The position numbers and the translations under genes were made by a program. Positions 8,417-17,056 of a stretch of DNA of 64,000 nucleotides are shown here, one piece after another; within the stretch, counting starts at the first letter, position 1, and each line of letters starts with the position of its first letter. The stretch spans positions 2,108,001-2,172,000 of the forward strand of contig NZ_CP041360.1 of assembly GCF_006965485.1 (NCBI RefSeq). The letters run 5' to 3'. The DNA comes from Spirosoma sp. KCTC 42546. GTDB lineage: Bacteria > Bacteroidota > Bacteroidia > Cytophagales > Spirosomataceae. The notes under the pieces were generated by a model. The model was not told the DNA's origin. It searched no databases and saw nothing but the letters and a program-made list of their open reading frames with translations.

Positions 8417-8890
8417 TTAGTTTAAGTGGGCCCGAAGCATCCAGGCAATTTTTTCGTGCTTTTCCATGAGGCCGGTGATGTAATCGCTAGTTCCGGCATC
8501 CTTGTGGGCATCGGCAAATTCGTCAATATTCCCACGAATAAACTCAATGATGCTTTCGTGGTCGCTCAATAGTTTTTTAATCAAGCTCCGGCTATCATTT
8601 CCATCTTCGTCCTGTTCGGTAAGATGGGTTAGTTGCAGGAAGTTTTTCAGCGTAGCGGGTGCGTAGTGGCCTAACTGACGAATACGCTCGGCAACATCAT
8701 CTACAATCTCAGCCGACTGCTTATATAATTCTTCGAAGTAGAGGTGTACTGAATGAAAGTCCATCCCCTCCAGATTCCAGTGCGCATTCAGGGTCTTTGT
8801 GTAAAGAACAAATTCGTCGGCCAGCAGCTTGGCTAGTTGATGGGCAACAACTTCCCGATTTTCGGCTGAAATCCCAATGCTTGTTTTCAT
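8417..8890 (-). CDS. dps: Dps-family DNA-protecting ferritin
   Basis: 157 residues, full length for Dps. The ferroxidase ligands H37, H49, D64 and E68 have the spacing (12, 15, 4) seen in E. coli Dps, in HWNLEGMDFHSVH and EIVDDVAERI. As a dodecamer it would oxidise Fe2+ with hydrogen peroxide and store iron in the cytoplasm. It lacks the Lys-rich tail of E. coli Dps, so DNA binding is uncertain. It is the third ferritin-fold gene within about 4.6 kb, which suggests an oxidative-stress neighbourhood. Confidence 0.93.
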   Translation of the reverse strand: MKTSIGISAENREVVAHQLAKLLADEFVLYTKTLNAHWNLEGMDFHSVHLYFEELYKQSAEIVDDVAERIRQLGHYAPATLKNFLQLTHLTEQDEDGNDSRSLIKKLLSDHESIIEFIRGNIDEFADAHKDAGTSDYITGLMEKHEKIAWMLRAHLN

Positions 8891-8942
8891 GTGTAGTAGT
8901 TTTTAAGTGAGTGAAAGGTATGTATAATGGCCATAGAACACA

Positions 8943-8972
8943 CTAAGCGGGGAATTTCATTCCCTCACTTAG
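8943..8972. terminator. Hairpin at the GH92 gene end
   Basis: Arms of about 13 nt (8943-8955 and 8959-8972) pair with one mismatch and one bulge around a 3-nt loop. The GH92 stop codon (8965-8967) lies in the right arm. Confidence 0.5.
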
Positions 8973-11256
8973 CCGTTGTAGCTGAAAATGAATACGGAAA
9001 ATCGTTTGGCTGAATACCCCGTTGCCGGTTCGGAGTCGTAGACATATCGAAATCTAAAACAGCCCCCTGTTGTAACCCCTGATGGCTCAGCCAGTTTTTG
9101 GTATAAGCCTTTCCATTCAAACGCATTGTGTTAATATATCGGTGCTGAGCGCTATTGTTTGGTGCGTTGATAACCACCTGTTTGCCGTTTTCCAGTTTGG
9201 CCGTTATCTTTTTGAATAAGGGTGCGCCAAGAACGTACTGATCGGTGCCTGGACAAACGGGGTAAAAACCCATTGCGCTGAAGACGTACCAGGCCGATGT
9301 CTGGCCGTTGTCTTCGTCGCCACAATAACCATCGGCCGTTGGTAGATACAATCGGTTCATCACTTCCCGAAGCCAGTATTGGGCTTTCCAGGGCTCTCCG
9401 GCGTAGTTATACAGATAAATCATGTGTTGGATAGGCTGGTTCCCGTGGGCATATTGGCCCATGTTGGCAATCTGCATCTCCCGAATTTCGTGAATGACGC
9501 TCCCATAATAGCTCTCGTCGTACATGGGCGGGATCATAAAGACGGAATCTAATTTCGTAACGAACTGTTGTCGGCCACCCATCAAATTGATGAGGCCCTG
9601 CACATCATGAAAAACCGACCAGGTGTAATGCCAACTGTTGCCTTCGGTAAACGCATCGCCCCATTTGAACGGATTAAACGGCGATTGGAACGACCCATCT
9701 TTATTCTTGCCCCGCATCAATCCCGTCTGCCTGTCGAACAGATTTCGGTAATTCTGGCTCCGTTTTGCAAATCGATCGATTTCGGCTTGCGGTCGTTTAA
9801 GGGCTTTGGCGAGTTGATAAATCGTAAAATCATCGTAGGCATATTCCAGCGTCCGGGCCGCATTTTCGTTGATTTTTACATCGTAAGGCACATACCCCAG
9901 TGTATTGTAATAATCAACTCCCCGACGCCCGACGGCATCCAGCGGCCCTTCTTTCTCCGAATTTTTTAACACGGCTTCATACAATGTGTTGATATCGTAG
10001 CCACGACCGCCTTTCAGATAGGCATCGGCAATGATAGACGCCGAATTGGAACCGACCATCGTGTTACGCAGACCCGGACTTGCCCATTCGGGTAACCAGC
10101 CCCCTTCCTTATACGCATTGGCTAAGCCTTCCTGAATCTGTACATTCAGCGATGGGTACATCAGGTTCAGGAAGGGGAATAAGGAGCGGAAGGTATCCCA
10201 GAAACCGGTGTCGGTGAACATGTATCCCGGCTTCACCTGGCCGTTGTACGGGCTATAATGCACCACTTTTTGGGCAGCATCCAACTCGTAAAACTTCCGG
10301 GGGAACAGCAGTGAGCGATACAAACAGGAGTAAAACGTTTGCGTTTGGGCCACTGTGCCACCGTCTACCTGAATCCGACCAAGTTCTTTGTTCCAGGCCT
10401 GTTTTGCTTTCTGCCTGACGGTCTCGAACGAATCATTGCCCAGTTCCTTCAGATTCAGTTCCGCCTGCTCAACGCTGATAAACGACGAGGCTACCCGAGC
10501 CTGAACCTGTTCGCCTTTGGTTGTTTTGAAACCTACTACCGCTCCGGCGTGCGTCGATTTAATTTCCAGAGAATCTTTGGTAATCGTTTTCTCGTGCCAG
10601 ACTTGCGAACTAGCGAACGGTTTATCAAAATAGATGACGAAGTAGTTTTTAAAATTGGTTGGTACGCCACCGCTGTTGCGGGTGGTATAGCCACTGATTT
10701 TCCGCTCCTTCGGGCTGATTTTTACGTACGACTCGTTGTCGAAGGCATCCAGGACCACATACGAATGATCCGTTTTCGGGAACGTAAACCGAAAACTGGC
10801 AGCCCGTTCGGTTGGGGCTAGTTCGGTTGTGATGTCATGGTCGGCCAGATAGACGCTGTAGTAATAAGGCGTCGCCACTTCTGATTTGTGCGAGTACCAA
10901 CTGGCGCGTTCGGTTTCGTCAATGCGTAGCTTCCCGGTTATAGGCATGAGTGAAAACTGACCGTAGTCGTTCATCCAGGGCGATGGCTGGTGCGTTTGTT
11001 TGAACCCCCGAATTTTGTCGGCTGCATAGGTGTAGGCCCAGCCATCGCCCATTTTGCCCGTTTGCGGCATCCAGAAATTCATTCCCCAGGGCAGTGCGAT
11101 GGCTGGATAGGTATTTCCGTTGGAAAGACTCGGCTTTGAATCCGTTCCAATTAACGGATTGACCATACTGACCCAGTCGGTACCAGGCGCTGACGGTTGT
11201 GCATATACGATGGCAGGTAAAGCGGCCAAAATAAGTATGTAGAGGTAGTTCTTCAT
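8965..11256 (-). CDS. Glycoside hydrolase family 92 alpha-mannosidase, secreted
   Basis: 763 residues with a signal peptide cut after about residue 20 (YILILAALPAIVYAQ). GH92 hallmarks: VNPLIGTDS at the N-terminus, GNTYPAIALPWGMNFWMPQ, the HGNQPIQHMIYLYNY block and YCGDEDNGQTSAWYVFSAMG (from residue 644). This matches the Ca2+-dependent exo-alpha-mannosidases that trim N-glycan or yeast mannan chains with inversion. It is likely periplasmic or outer-surface. No SusC/SusD pair is in the window, so it is not part of a classical polysaccharide utilisation locus here. The stop codon lies in a hairpin. Confidence 0.92.
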   Translation of the reverse strand: MKNYLYILILAALPAIVYAQPSAPGTDWVSMVNPLIGTDSKPSLSNGNTYPAIALPWGMNFWMPQTGKMGDGWAYTYAADKIRGFKQTHQPSPWMNDYGQFSLMPITGKLRIDETERASWYSHKSEVATPYYYSVYLADHDITTELAPTERAASFRFTFPKTDHSYVVLDAFDNESYVKISPKERKISGYTTRNSGGVPTNFKNYFVIYFDKPFASSQVWHEKTITKDSLEIKSTHAGAVVGFKTTKGEQVQARVASSFISVEQAELNLKELGNDSFETVRQKAKQAWNKELGRIQVDGGTVAQTQTFYSCLYRSLLFPRKFYELDAAQKVVHYSPYNGQVKPGYMFTDTGFWDTFRSLFPFLNLMYPSLNVQIQEGLANAYKEGGWLPEWASPGLRNTMVGSNSASIIADAYLKGGRGYDINTLYEAVLKNSEKEGPLDAVGRRGVDYYNTLGYVPYDVKINENAARTLEYAYDDFTIYQLAKALKRPQAEIDRFAKRSQNYRNLFDRQTGLMRGKNKDGSFQSPFNPFKWGDAFTEGNSWHYTWSVFHDVQGLINLMGGRQQFVTKLDSVFMIPPMYDESYYGSVIHEIREMQIANMGQYAHGNQPIQHMIYLYNYAGEPWKAQYWLREVMNRLYLPTADGYCGDEDNGQTSAWYVFSAMGFYPVCPGTDQYVLGAPLFKKITAKLENGKQVVINAPNNSAQHRYINTMRLNGKAYTKNWLSHQGLQQGAVLDFDMSTTPNRQRGIQPNDFPYSFSATTAK

Positions 11257-11733
11257 AGAAGTAACATCAATGAGGGTAGTTAGTTACCAGGCGAATCACC
11301 TACGGATTGGCTTGGTAAATAGGGGAGAGCGACTGTGTTATGCGTATTACTAATTCTGGACAAATTTAGTCGGAATACACTCGCTGATGCAAACGCTCAG
11401 CTACAGAGATTCCCTATAATTAGCTGTAATAGGATCTACCGGTAACTTCATTATTTAAAAGTGTATATAGTGCTGATTATGTATAAATTAAGTATATCTA
11501 TATTAAATTTTGTAAAATAAAAATTGTGTAAACGGTAGTTTTGCTGTAGTTTTGATAGCACCTCAAGGAAAAATCCACACTTTTTACACCCTATCAGACA
11601 GCTCTTTACGTGCCATTGGCGCTTTTTTTACAAGCATCACAACTAATGCCTGATAGTTACGCATGATTTTTGCTTCAAATAAGGATATATTAATTCTATT
11701 TTGACTACTTGAAATTTAATAAATGCTAATAAC
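11257..11733. other. Divergent intergenic region, no gene seen
   Basis: 477 bp between the GH92 gene and the SGNH/DUF11 gene. It is AT-rich from about 11450. I see no open frame with protein-like character. It holds a candidate promoter at 11523-11554 for the rightward gene. Confidence 0.6.
11523..11554 (+). promoter_or_regulatory. Candidate Bacteroidota-type promoter
   Basis: ATTG at 11523-11526, a 20-nt spacer, then TAGTTTTG at 11547-11554, close to the TTTG-N19-21-TAnnTTTG consensus of the group. A second TAGTTTTG lies at 11536-11543, with TTTG 23 nt before it. Either would give a leader of about 170 nt for the gene at 11743. Confidence 0.4.
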
Positions 11734-11742
11734 GTGTACAAA

Positions 11743-14220
11743 ATGGATGTGAGGGGGAATTTAGCAGTATGTATAGCGCTAATAGCTAGTCTAGTCATGC
11801 CCTGTGAATCAGAGGCTCAAATCAAAATTACCTTTCCCGTTAGTCGGCTGGTACTGCAGCGCAACAACAGTAATCAGGCAACTGTGCAGATTGCTGGCAG
11901 TTATAGCCAGTCGCTGGATGTTGTGGAAGCCCGCGTAGTTGCCCGCGTTACAGGACAGGGTACCACAACCGATTGGGCAACTTTGCAGACAAACCCAACC
12001 AATGGCCAATTCAATGGGACACTCGCTGTAAAAGGTGGATGGTACAAGGTACTGGTGCGAGGGAAAAGCGGAGGGGTCGTAGTAACATCAGATTCAGTAG
12101 ATCGGTTTGGGGTAGGAGAGGTATTTGCTATTATGGGGCATTCCAATGCGCAGGGATCAGGTTGTACGGTAAACGGCGTTAACCAATGCCCCTCTATTAA
12201 TGGAGCCAGCGATGATCGGGTCAATGTAGTAGCCCTTGATCAAAATGGGAGTGCCTTTCAGCAATACCTGAATACCGCCGATACGCAATACCTCCCTGGT
12301 TTGGCGTTGAGCCAATTGCAGATTAACAGTGGCTTCTCGCCGTTTGCGAGTATACCCTGGCTATGGGGCCATATGGGCGATGCCCTTGTCCAGCGAATTA
12401 ATGTGCCGGTTATGTTGTACAATGCTGGCTTCGGTGGAACGAATATGCAGCAGAACTACTGGGCATCCTATAACATACCGTTCCAGCATTCCTTTGTTCG
12501 CTACGACCTTCGCATGCCTTACGCTAATTTTCGTAACCTCATGAACCTGTATGTACCCACAACCGGGCTACGGGCTGTATTGATTCAGCATGGCGAAAAT
12601 GATCGGGACAATCCAACCGATTCGACGGCAAAATATTATACCAAAGTCATTGATAAGCTGCGAACGGAGTTCAACAAACCCAATCTGGCCTGCATTATTG
12701 CGCTATCGTCATTCGTTGGTGCCCGCTTCGATAATGTTCGGGCGGCCCAACTCAGGGTCATCGGTACGTCTGGCTATTCGGCGTTTCAGGGGCCCGATCT
12801 GGACAATATCAACACCCAGGCCGACCGTCCCGATGGTATCCATTTCTCCCCCTCGGGTCAGACTAAAGCGGGTGATTTCTGGGCTACTGCCATTACAGAC
12901 TCGTACCTATCGACGATATCTCCCTATGTCGCTGAGCCACAACCGCTGGCCAGTATTGCCTGCGCAACGGCTAATCAACTCCAGCTCACCCAGCCAGGCG
13001 GTTATCAATATACCTGGAACACAGGTAGTACCAGCAATAGTCTGACGGTTGGCGCTGGCGTTTATCTGGCCCGACTAAAGAATGGTCAAAACAAGGTGTA
13101 TTTCCCGCCTGCCGTAGTTGTGCCCACAAACGTTCAGCCTACACCGCCAACCGTAACTTCCGATAATGGAACCCAGGCTATTTGCAAAACTACCGGCCTG
13201 AAACTCAGCTCGTCGTATGCCGGGCCGAATCGCTGGAGTACCGGTGCCACATCGACGTCGATTGTGGTTACAACACCCGGCTCCTACAGTGTTCAAGCCC
13301 AAAATGCGGTGTATGGTTGTTTGTCTACTGCTGTTTCACAAACGATTAGTCTGGCTCCTGCGGATCTTACGTTAGCTATTCGAACCTCTAAACGTACTGT
13401 GGCGCTTAACGATACGGTTAGTTTCTGGTTCATCGTGCAGAATAAAGGAGGCTGCGATTTAGGCGCTATATCGATTCAAAGTCGCCTTCCACCTAACCTC
13501 TCGTTCATATCATCTGCCGATAATTTGAGTGCCGCTAATAATGTAGTCAGTGGCAGTGTTAGCGCTATACCTTCCGGTCTAACGATGAGTCGACGGTATG
13601 TGGCACGCCTAACGGCTCCAGGGACTTATATTGCCGCTGCTGAGTTAACGGCTTCTGCAAATCCAGTATTGGGTGGCATTCTGAACAACGGAACGGCCAA
13701 TGGGGAACAGGATGAAGCCCAGGTTGACCTACGAACAACCGTATCGTCGACTAATGTATACGTATCACCGAATCCTAATCAGGGACCTTTGCCGCCCGTT
13801 CAGTCGAATCAGCCCACACCCGACCCCAACAAAGCAGACCTGAGCTTACAGATGCAGACCAGTAGCCAGTCCGTAAAGATCGGGCAACCCATCAGTATTA
13901 CACTGACGGTAAAAAACCAGGGGGGCCTCGCGGCAACCAATGTTGTCCTGAACAATTTACTTCCTGCGGGCCTGCAGTTTGTTAGTTCTGCTTCGGGTAT
14001 GACGCTAACGGGATCAACGGTTAGAGGTACTATTAGTCAGATAGCCGCTGGTCAGTCGGTTACGATAACGTTTGTTGTTCAGGCAACCAGTACGGGTACA
14101 TTCACGAACCGGGCTCAAGTCATGACCCTCGATCAGTCCGATGCCGATTCGGTACCGGGAAATGGGTACACCAATGGTGAAGATGATCAGGCAAGCACTT
14201 ACCTCCGAACAACTGAGTAA
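11743..14220 (+). CDS. Secreted SGNH/SASA-type esterase with DUF11 repeats
   Basis: 825 residues from ATG 11743; a GTG three codons earlier is possible. A signal peptide (CIALIASLVMPCESEAQ) is followed by a beta domain (about 30-120). An SGNH/sialate-O-acetylesterase-like domain follows (about 125-395), with Ser137 in MGHSNAQG, HGEND at 287-290 and the Asp367/His370 pair in DGIHFSP (numbered from the GTG). Ig-like segments follow, then two DUF11 repeats (about 540-660 and 690-825), each starting with Ala-Asp-Leu and ending in a GEDDQA-like tail. It is probably a cell-surface carbohydrate esterase on a stalk. No type IX sorting domain is seen at the C-terminus, so its export or anchoring route is unclear. 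Confidence 0.75.
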   Translation: MDVRGNLAVCIALIASLVMPCESEAQIKITFPVSRLVLQRNNSNQATVQIAGSYSQSLDVVEARVVARVTGQGTTTDWATLQTNPTNGQFNGTLAVKGGWYKVLVRGKSGGVVVTSDSVDRFGVGEVFAIMGHSNAQGSGCTVNGVNQCPSINGASDDRVNVVALDQNGSAFQQYLNTADTQYLPGLALSQLQINSGFSPFASIPWLWGHMGDALVQRINVPVMLYNAGFGGTNMQQNYWASYNIPFQHSFVRYDLRMPYANFRNLMNLYVPTTGLRAVLIQHGENDRDNPTDSTAKYYTKVIDKLRTEFNKPNLACIIALSSFVGARFDNVRAAQLRVIGTSGYSAFQGPDLDNINTQADRPDGIHFSPSGQTKAGDFWATAITDSYLSTISPYVAEPQPLASIACATANQLQLTQPGGYQYTWNTGSTSNSLTVGAGVYLARLKNGQNKVYFPPAVVVPTNVQPTPPTVTSDNGTQAICKTTGLKLSSSYAGPNRWSTGATSTSIVVTTPGSYSVQAQNAVYGCLSTAVSQTISLAPADLTLAIRTSKRTVALNDTVSFWFIVQNKGGCDLGAISIQSRLPPNLSFISSADNLSAANNVVSGSVSAIPSGLTMSRRYVARLTAPGTYIAAAELTASANPVLGGILNNGTANGEQDEAQVDLRTTVSSTNVYVSPNPNQGPLPPVQSNQPTPDPNKADLSLQMQTSSQSVKIGQPISITLTVKNQGGLAATNVVLNNLLPAGLQFVSSASGMTLTGSTVRGTISQIAAGQSVTITFVVQATSTGTFTNRAQVMTLDQSDADSVPGNGYTNGEDDQASTYLRTTE

Positions 14221-14309
14221 TGCTGCTAGGAAATATTCGTTACTGAGTATACTAGTCGGTTAATACACAGCTTACCCATAGTATAGATAATAACTTTATT
14301 CGATACAAT

Positions 14310-14765
14310 ATGAGTTACCTCCGAAATTTTCTATTGTGGATTGTGCTGGCTTCCTGTAGCCAGGCTCAGCCACCAACTCCCGTAAAAGTACCCAGTGGTT
14401 ATCTATATAAAGTAGATACTGGTATACCGGGTCAGACTGTTTATGTGTGCGGAGAACGCCCGTACAATACGAATGGCGATTTAGTGGGCTCGGGTGATTT
14501 AGGTGCACAGACCCGCCAGATATTTGAGAATCTAAAAACCTCACTGGCTACCGTAAATATGAGCTTGACTGATGTTACGCAGGTAAAGTACTCTGTCAAA
14601 GATGGAACAGGCACTACGCTTGTGAGTGATGCCGATTCGCAACTACTCAAGACGATTCAGGCTACTTACTTTGCAACGGCTCCCAAAATTGTTGAAATGA
14701 AAAGCGTGACCCAAACCGTTCGCGAAGATGTGCTGATTGAGGTTGAGGTAATTGCGGTGAAATAA
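14310..14765 (+). CDS. RidA/YjgF-family protein with lipoprotein-like signal
   Basis: 151 residues. The first 20 residues form a signal with a Cys (LLWIVLASCSQAQ), so the protein is probably exported, unlike cytoplasmic RidA. The rest is a Rid-fold domain (GQTVYVCGERPYN, QTRQIFENLKTSLATVNMSLTDVTQVKYSVKD, EVEVIAVK). The Arg that binds the imine carboxylate in archetypal RidA is not evident, so deaminase activity should not be assumed; it fits the divergent Rid subfamilies better. It follows the SGNH gene by 89 bp and may share its transcript. Confidence 0.75.
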   Translation: MSYLRNFLLWIVLASCSQAQPPTPVKVPSGYLYKVDTGIPGQTVYVCGERPYNTNGDLVGSGDLGAQTRQIFENLKTSLATVNMSLTDVTQVKYSVKDGTGTTLVSDADSQLLKTIQATYFATAPKIVEMKSVTQTVREDVLIEVEVIAVK

Positions 14766-14818
14766 GGGATAAGTAAGCTAATCTGAATTTGCCTGATTAC
14801 CTGACTATCGAACGATTC

Positions 14819-15433
14819 TTATTTTGGTAATAGCTTAAACTCGCCGGTGGCCAGGTCGTAGTCGTATTGACGTGGGATACCTGTAGCCAATTCAACTTTT
14901 TCAATATCTGTTGGGCTAATGTGTTCCAACTCCATCAGTAAAGCCCGCAGACTGTTCCCGTGCGCTACCACGAGTACGGCTTTTCCGGCCTGTAGATGTG
15001 GCAAAATCGTTGTTTTAAAGTAGGGGATCACGCGGGCATGGGTGTCGGCTAAACTTTCACCGTTCGGTGGCGTATCCGTATAGCCCCGTCGCCACCGGAA
15101 TACCTGCTCGGCTCCAAATCGGGCTTCGGATTCCAGCTTATTCATCCCCTGCAAATCGCCATACATACGCTCGTTCAGAGCCGCACTGCGCTCAATCGGC
15201 AGGTCTGTCTGACCAATTTCGTCCAGAATAAGGGCCATTGTTTCAATAGCCCGCTGCAATACGGATGTAAACCCGATCCCGAAGTTTGGGGGTTGATGGG
15301 CTTTGAGTAACGCACCCGCTTCGCGGGCTTCGTGTCGACCCAACTCGGTTAGCGGTGTATCGGTATTACCCGTAAAGCGGTTTTCTAAATTCCACTGTGA
15401 TTGTCCGTGTCGGACGATGACGAAGAGAGGCAT
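14819..15433 (-). CDS. gpmA: 2,3-bisphosphoglycerate-dependent phosphoglycerate mutase
   Basis: 204 residues, shorter than the E. coli enzyme (about 250) but typical of the short bacterial forms. The phospho-His H9 lies in VRHGQSQWNLENRFTG, the catalytic Glu in NERMYGDLQG and the second His in VAHGNSLRALL. It interconverts 3- and 2-phosphoglycerate in the cytoplasm. It lies next to the sugar-acid cluster, whose product glycerate enters glycolysis at this step, but the link is only positional. It is convergent with the RidA-like gene. Confidence 0.9.
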   Translation of the reverse strand: MPLFVIVRHGQSQWNLENRFTGNTDTPLTELGRHEAREAGALLKAHQPPNFGIGFTSVLQRAIETMALILDEIGQTDLPIERSAALNERMYGDLQGMNKLESEARFGAEQVFRWRRGYTDTPPNGESLADTHARVIPYFKTTILPHLQAGKAVLVVAHGNSLRALLMELEHISPTDIEKVELATGIPRQYDYDLATGEFKLLPK

Positions 15434-15473
15434 ATGTAGTAACTACAAAATAGATAGGGAAAGTGTTTCCCGC

Positions 15474-15498
15474 ATACATAGGGCAACACCCTATGTAT
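15474..15498. terminator. Hairpin after the exported enolase-superfamily gene
   Basis: Perfect 10-nt arms (15474-15483 and 15489-15498) around a 5-nt loop, between the enolase-superfamily gene and gpmA on the minus strand. Confidence 0.55.
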
Positions 15499-15512
15499 TT
15501 ATAAATCATGTT

Positions 15513-16928
15513 CTAGCTAAATAAATTTTCATAATGCGCTGAGGGAGCCAAAATCCCGCCACTCTGCTCATAAAACGATTGATCGGTAGGGTACACACCT
15601 TTTTGAGGTTGGGTCCAGGTTGCACCCGCTTTTGGGTGGTAACTCATCAGGGTAGTCCAGTTTTTGAAATACTGCCGACCATTGGTTTCCTGTAACCCTA
15701 CGCTCATTCCAGGGAAGGGTGCCAAACGGGCAGCGACACACTTGTTCCAATCGACCAGGATCGGGTTGACAGTTAAGTCGGCGCAAAAGCAGGGGATCTT
15801 TTTTTCGAAGGCCAACTGGGTAATTTTCATGGTCATGCTTAAGGTTTTTGCGATGGCTTTCACGGCAATAGCTGAATAGCCCTGCTCAATTCGTTGGGCT
15901 GCATCCTCCACCGTATGGGCACTTTCATCGGCGGCAATGCGTACACCCATATCACCGACAAAAACCTCATTGTCTTCGGCGAAGGGTTCTTCGATTACCG
16001 CGATTTGGTCGAAAGCGCCAATTTTTTTGGCATGATCCAGAAAACGAAGCAGCGTTTCTTTTGATTCGTATCGGCCGTTGGCATCGAAGTAATACGGTAT
16101 TTTTCCGCTCTTCGTATAAGGGGTTTCGTAATGACCAATTGCCTTATGAACTGCCGATAGAAAAGCGATGTCCTTTTCAATCATTTCCTGTTGTGTACCT
16201 GCCGATCCGGTTTTCAGTTTCAGGATAAAATACCCTTCGTCGGCGGCTTTCTTAATCGTATCGGCGGATGTGCCTACACTAAACGACGGAATACAGGCGA
16301 CCTGCTTATGACGATACGACAAACCCGGTTTATAGGCATCGGGAATCATTTCGTCGAACCGGGTCATGTTGTTTTCCTGGGCGTACAGGAGCCAGGCCGC
16401 GTTATCGACACATACCAGCGAATTCAGGGCAAAGGTTTTTCGTAGATTGGGGTTTCCCGTTATCGTTTTGCCATAGGCCAGTACCTCGGGAAGAAGCCTA
16501 TCAACTAACTCGACTGGATTCGTAAAGGAAGTCCCTTTCATCAATTGCAAGGCGTGTTCGCTCATGGCATACATAAGCGCATTGCCCGCACTTTCGGAAT
16601 GGGTGGCAAACACACTTGAATCCGACCAGAGAACCCCTTGTGTGCCTAGCCCGATTTTATGAATACCCGACTCAGATTCAAGTCGGGCTACAGTTTGCCA
16701 ACTATCGGTTATGGCACTTCCCTTGAACCGATAGGGATTCAGTGGTTCCCGTTCAAAATTAGCATTGACAGCGCTGATCCGAATCGTCGCTAAGGGCTTT
16801 CTTGAACTGATTGACTCCGTAGAAGTGGGGGCGAATCCGGCCGTGCCCACGGCCATCAATGCCGAACCTGTACCAATCATAAATTCCCGTCGGTTTATGG
16901 GTTTGTATTCGCTATTCAGATGATTCAT
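15513..16928 (-). CDS. Exported enolase-superfamily enzyme (mandelate racemase-like)
   Basis: 471 residues with a twin-arginine signal (INRREFMIGTGSALMAVG, residues 11-28). The catalytic barrel shows the KxK motif K237/K239 (FILKLKTG), metal ligands D282 (FDANGRYE), E313/E314 (IEEPF) and D334 (AADES), and a Lys near 357 (AIAVKAIAK). This is the mandelate racemase/muconate lactonising architecture, which removes an alpha proton from an acid sugar or similar carboxylate. Export by Tat is unusual for this superfamily. It is divergent from the glucarate-type cluster, so a periplasmic dehydratase or epimerase for a related acid sugar is plausible. The substrate is unknown. Confidence 0.8.
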   Translation of the reverse strand: MNHLNSEYKPINRREFMIGTGSALMAVGTAGFAPTSTESISSRKPLATIRISAVNANFEREPLNPYRFKGSAITDSWQTVARLESESGIHKIGLGTQGVLWSDSSVFATHSESAGNALMYAMSEHALQLMKGTSFTNPVELVDRLLPEVLAYGKTITGNPNLRKTFALNSLVCVDNAAWLLYAQENNMTRFDEMIPDAYKPGLSYRHKQVACIPSFSVGTSADTIKKAADEGYFILKLKTGSAGTQQEMIEKDIAFLSAVHKAIGHYETPYTKSGKIPYYFDANGRYESKETLLRFLDHAKKIGAFDQIAVIEEPFAEDNEVFVGDMGVRIAADESAHTVEDAAQRIEQGYSAIAVKAIAKTLSMTMKITQLAFEKKIPCFCADLTVNPILVDWNKCVAARLAPFPGMSVGLQETNGRQYFKNWTTLMSYHPKAGATWTQPQKGVYPTDQSFYEQSGGILAPSAHYENLFS

Positions 16929-16973
16929 AGACTAGTTGATGGGTAGGTAAGATGGATGTGAGCTGATTAACTA

Positions 16974-16985
16974 GGCCAATTGGCC
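16974..16985. promoter_or_regulatory. 12-bp palindrome, candidate operator
   Basis: GGCCAATTGGCC lies in the 128-bp divergent region between the exported enolase-superfamily gene and the aldolase gene. Its position suits a repressor of both directions. No regulator gene is adjacent, so this is only a positional suggestion. Confidence 0.3.
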
Positions 16986-17056
16986 GCTGTAAACAGTTGC
17001 ATTGGGAATCTGATAAGATAAGAAGTATAGTCAATCGGTTCTCTCCTTTATTGTGC

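Noticed and set aside
9568..10821. Plus-strand frames of 133 and 160 codons inside the GH92 gene
   Set aside because: Shadows of a well-supported gene on the other strand.
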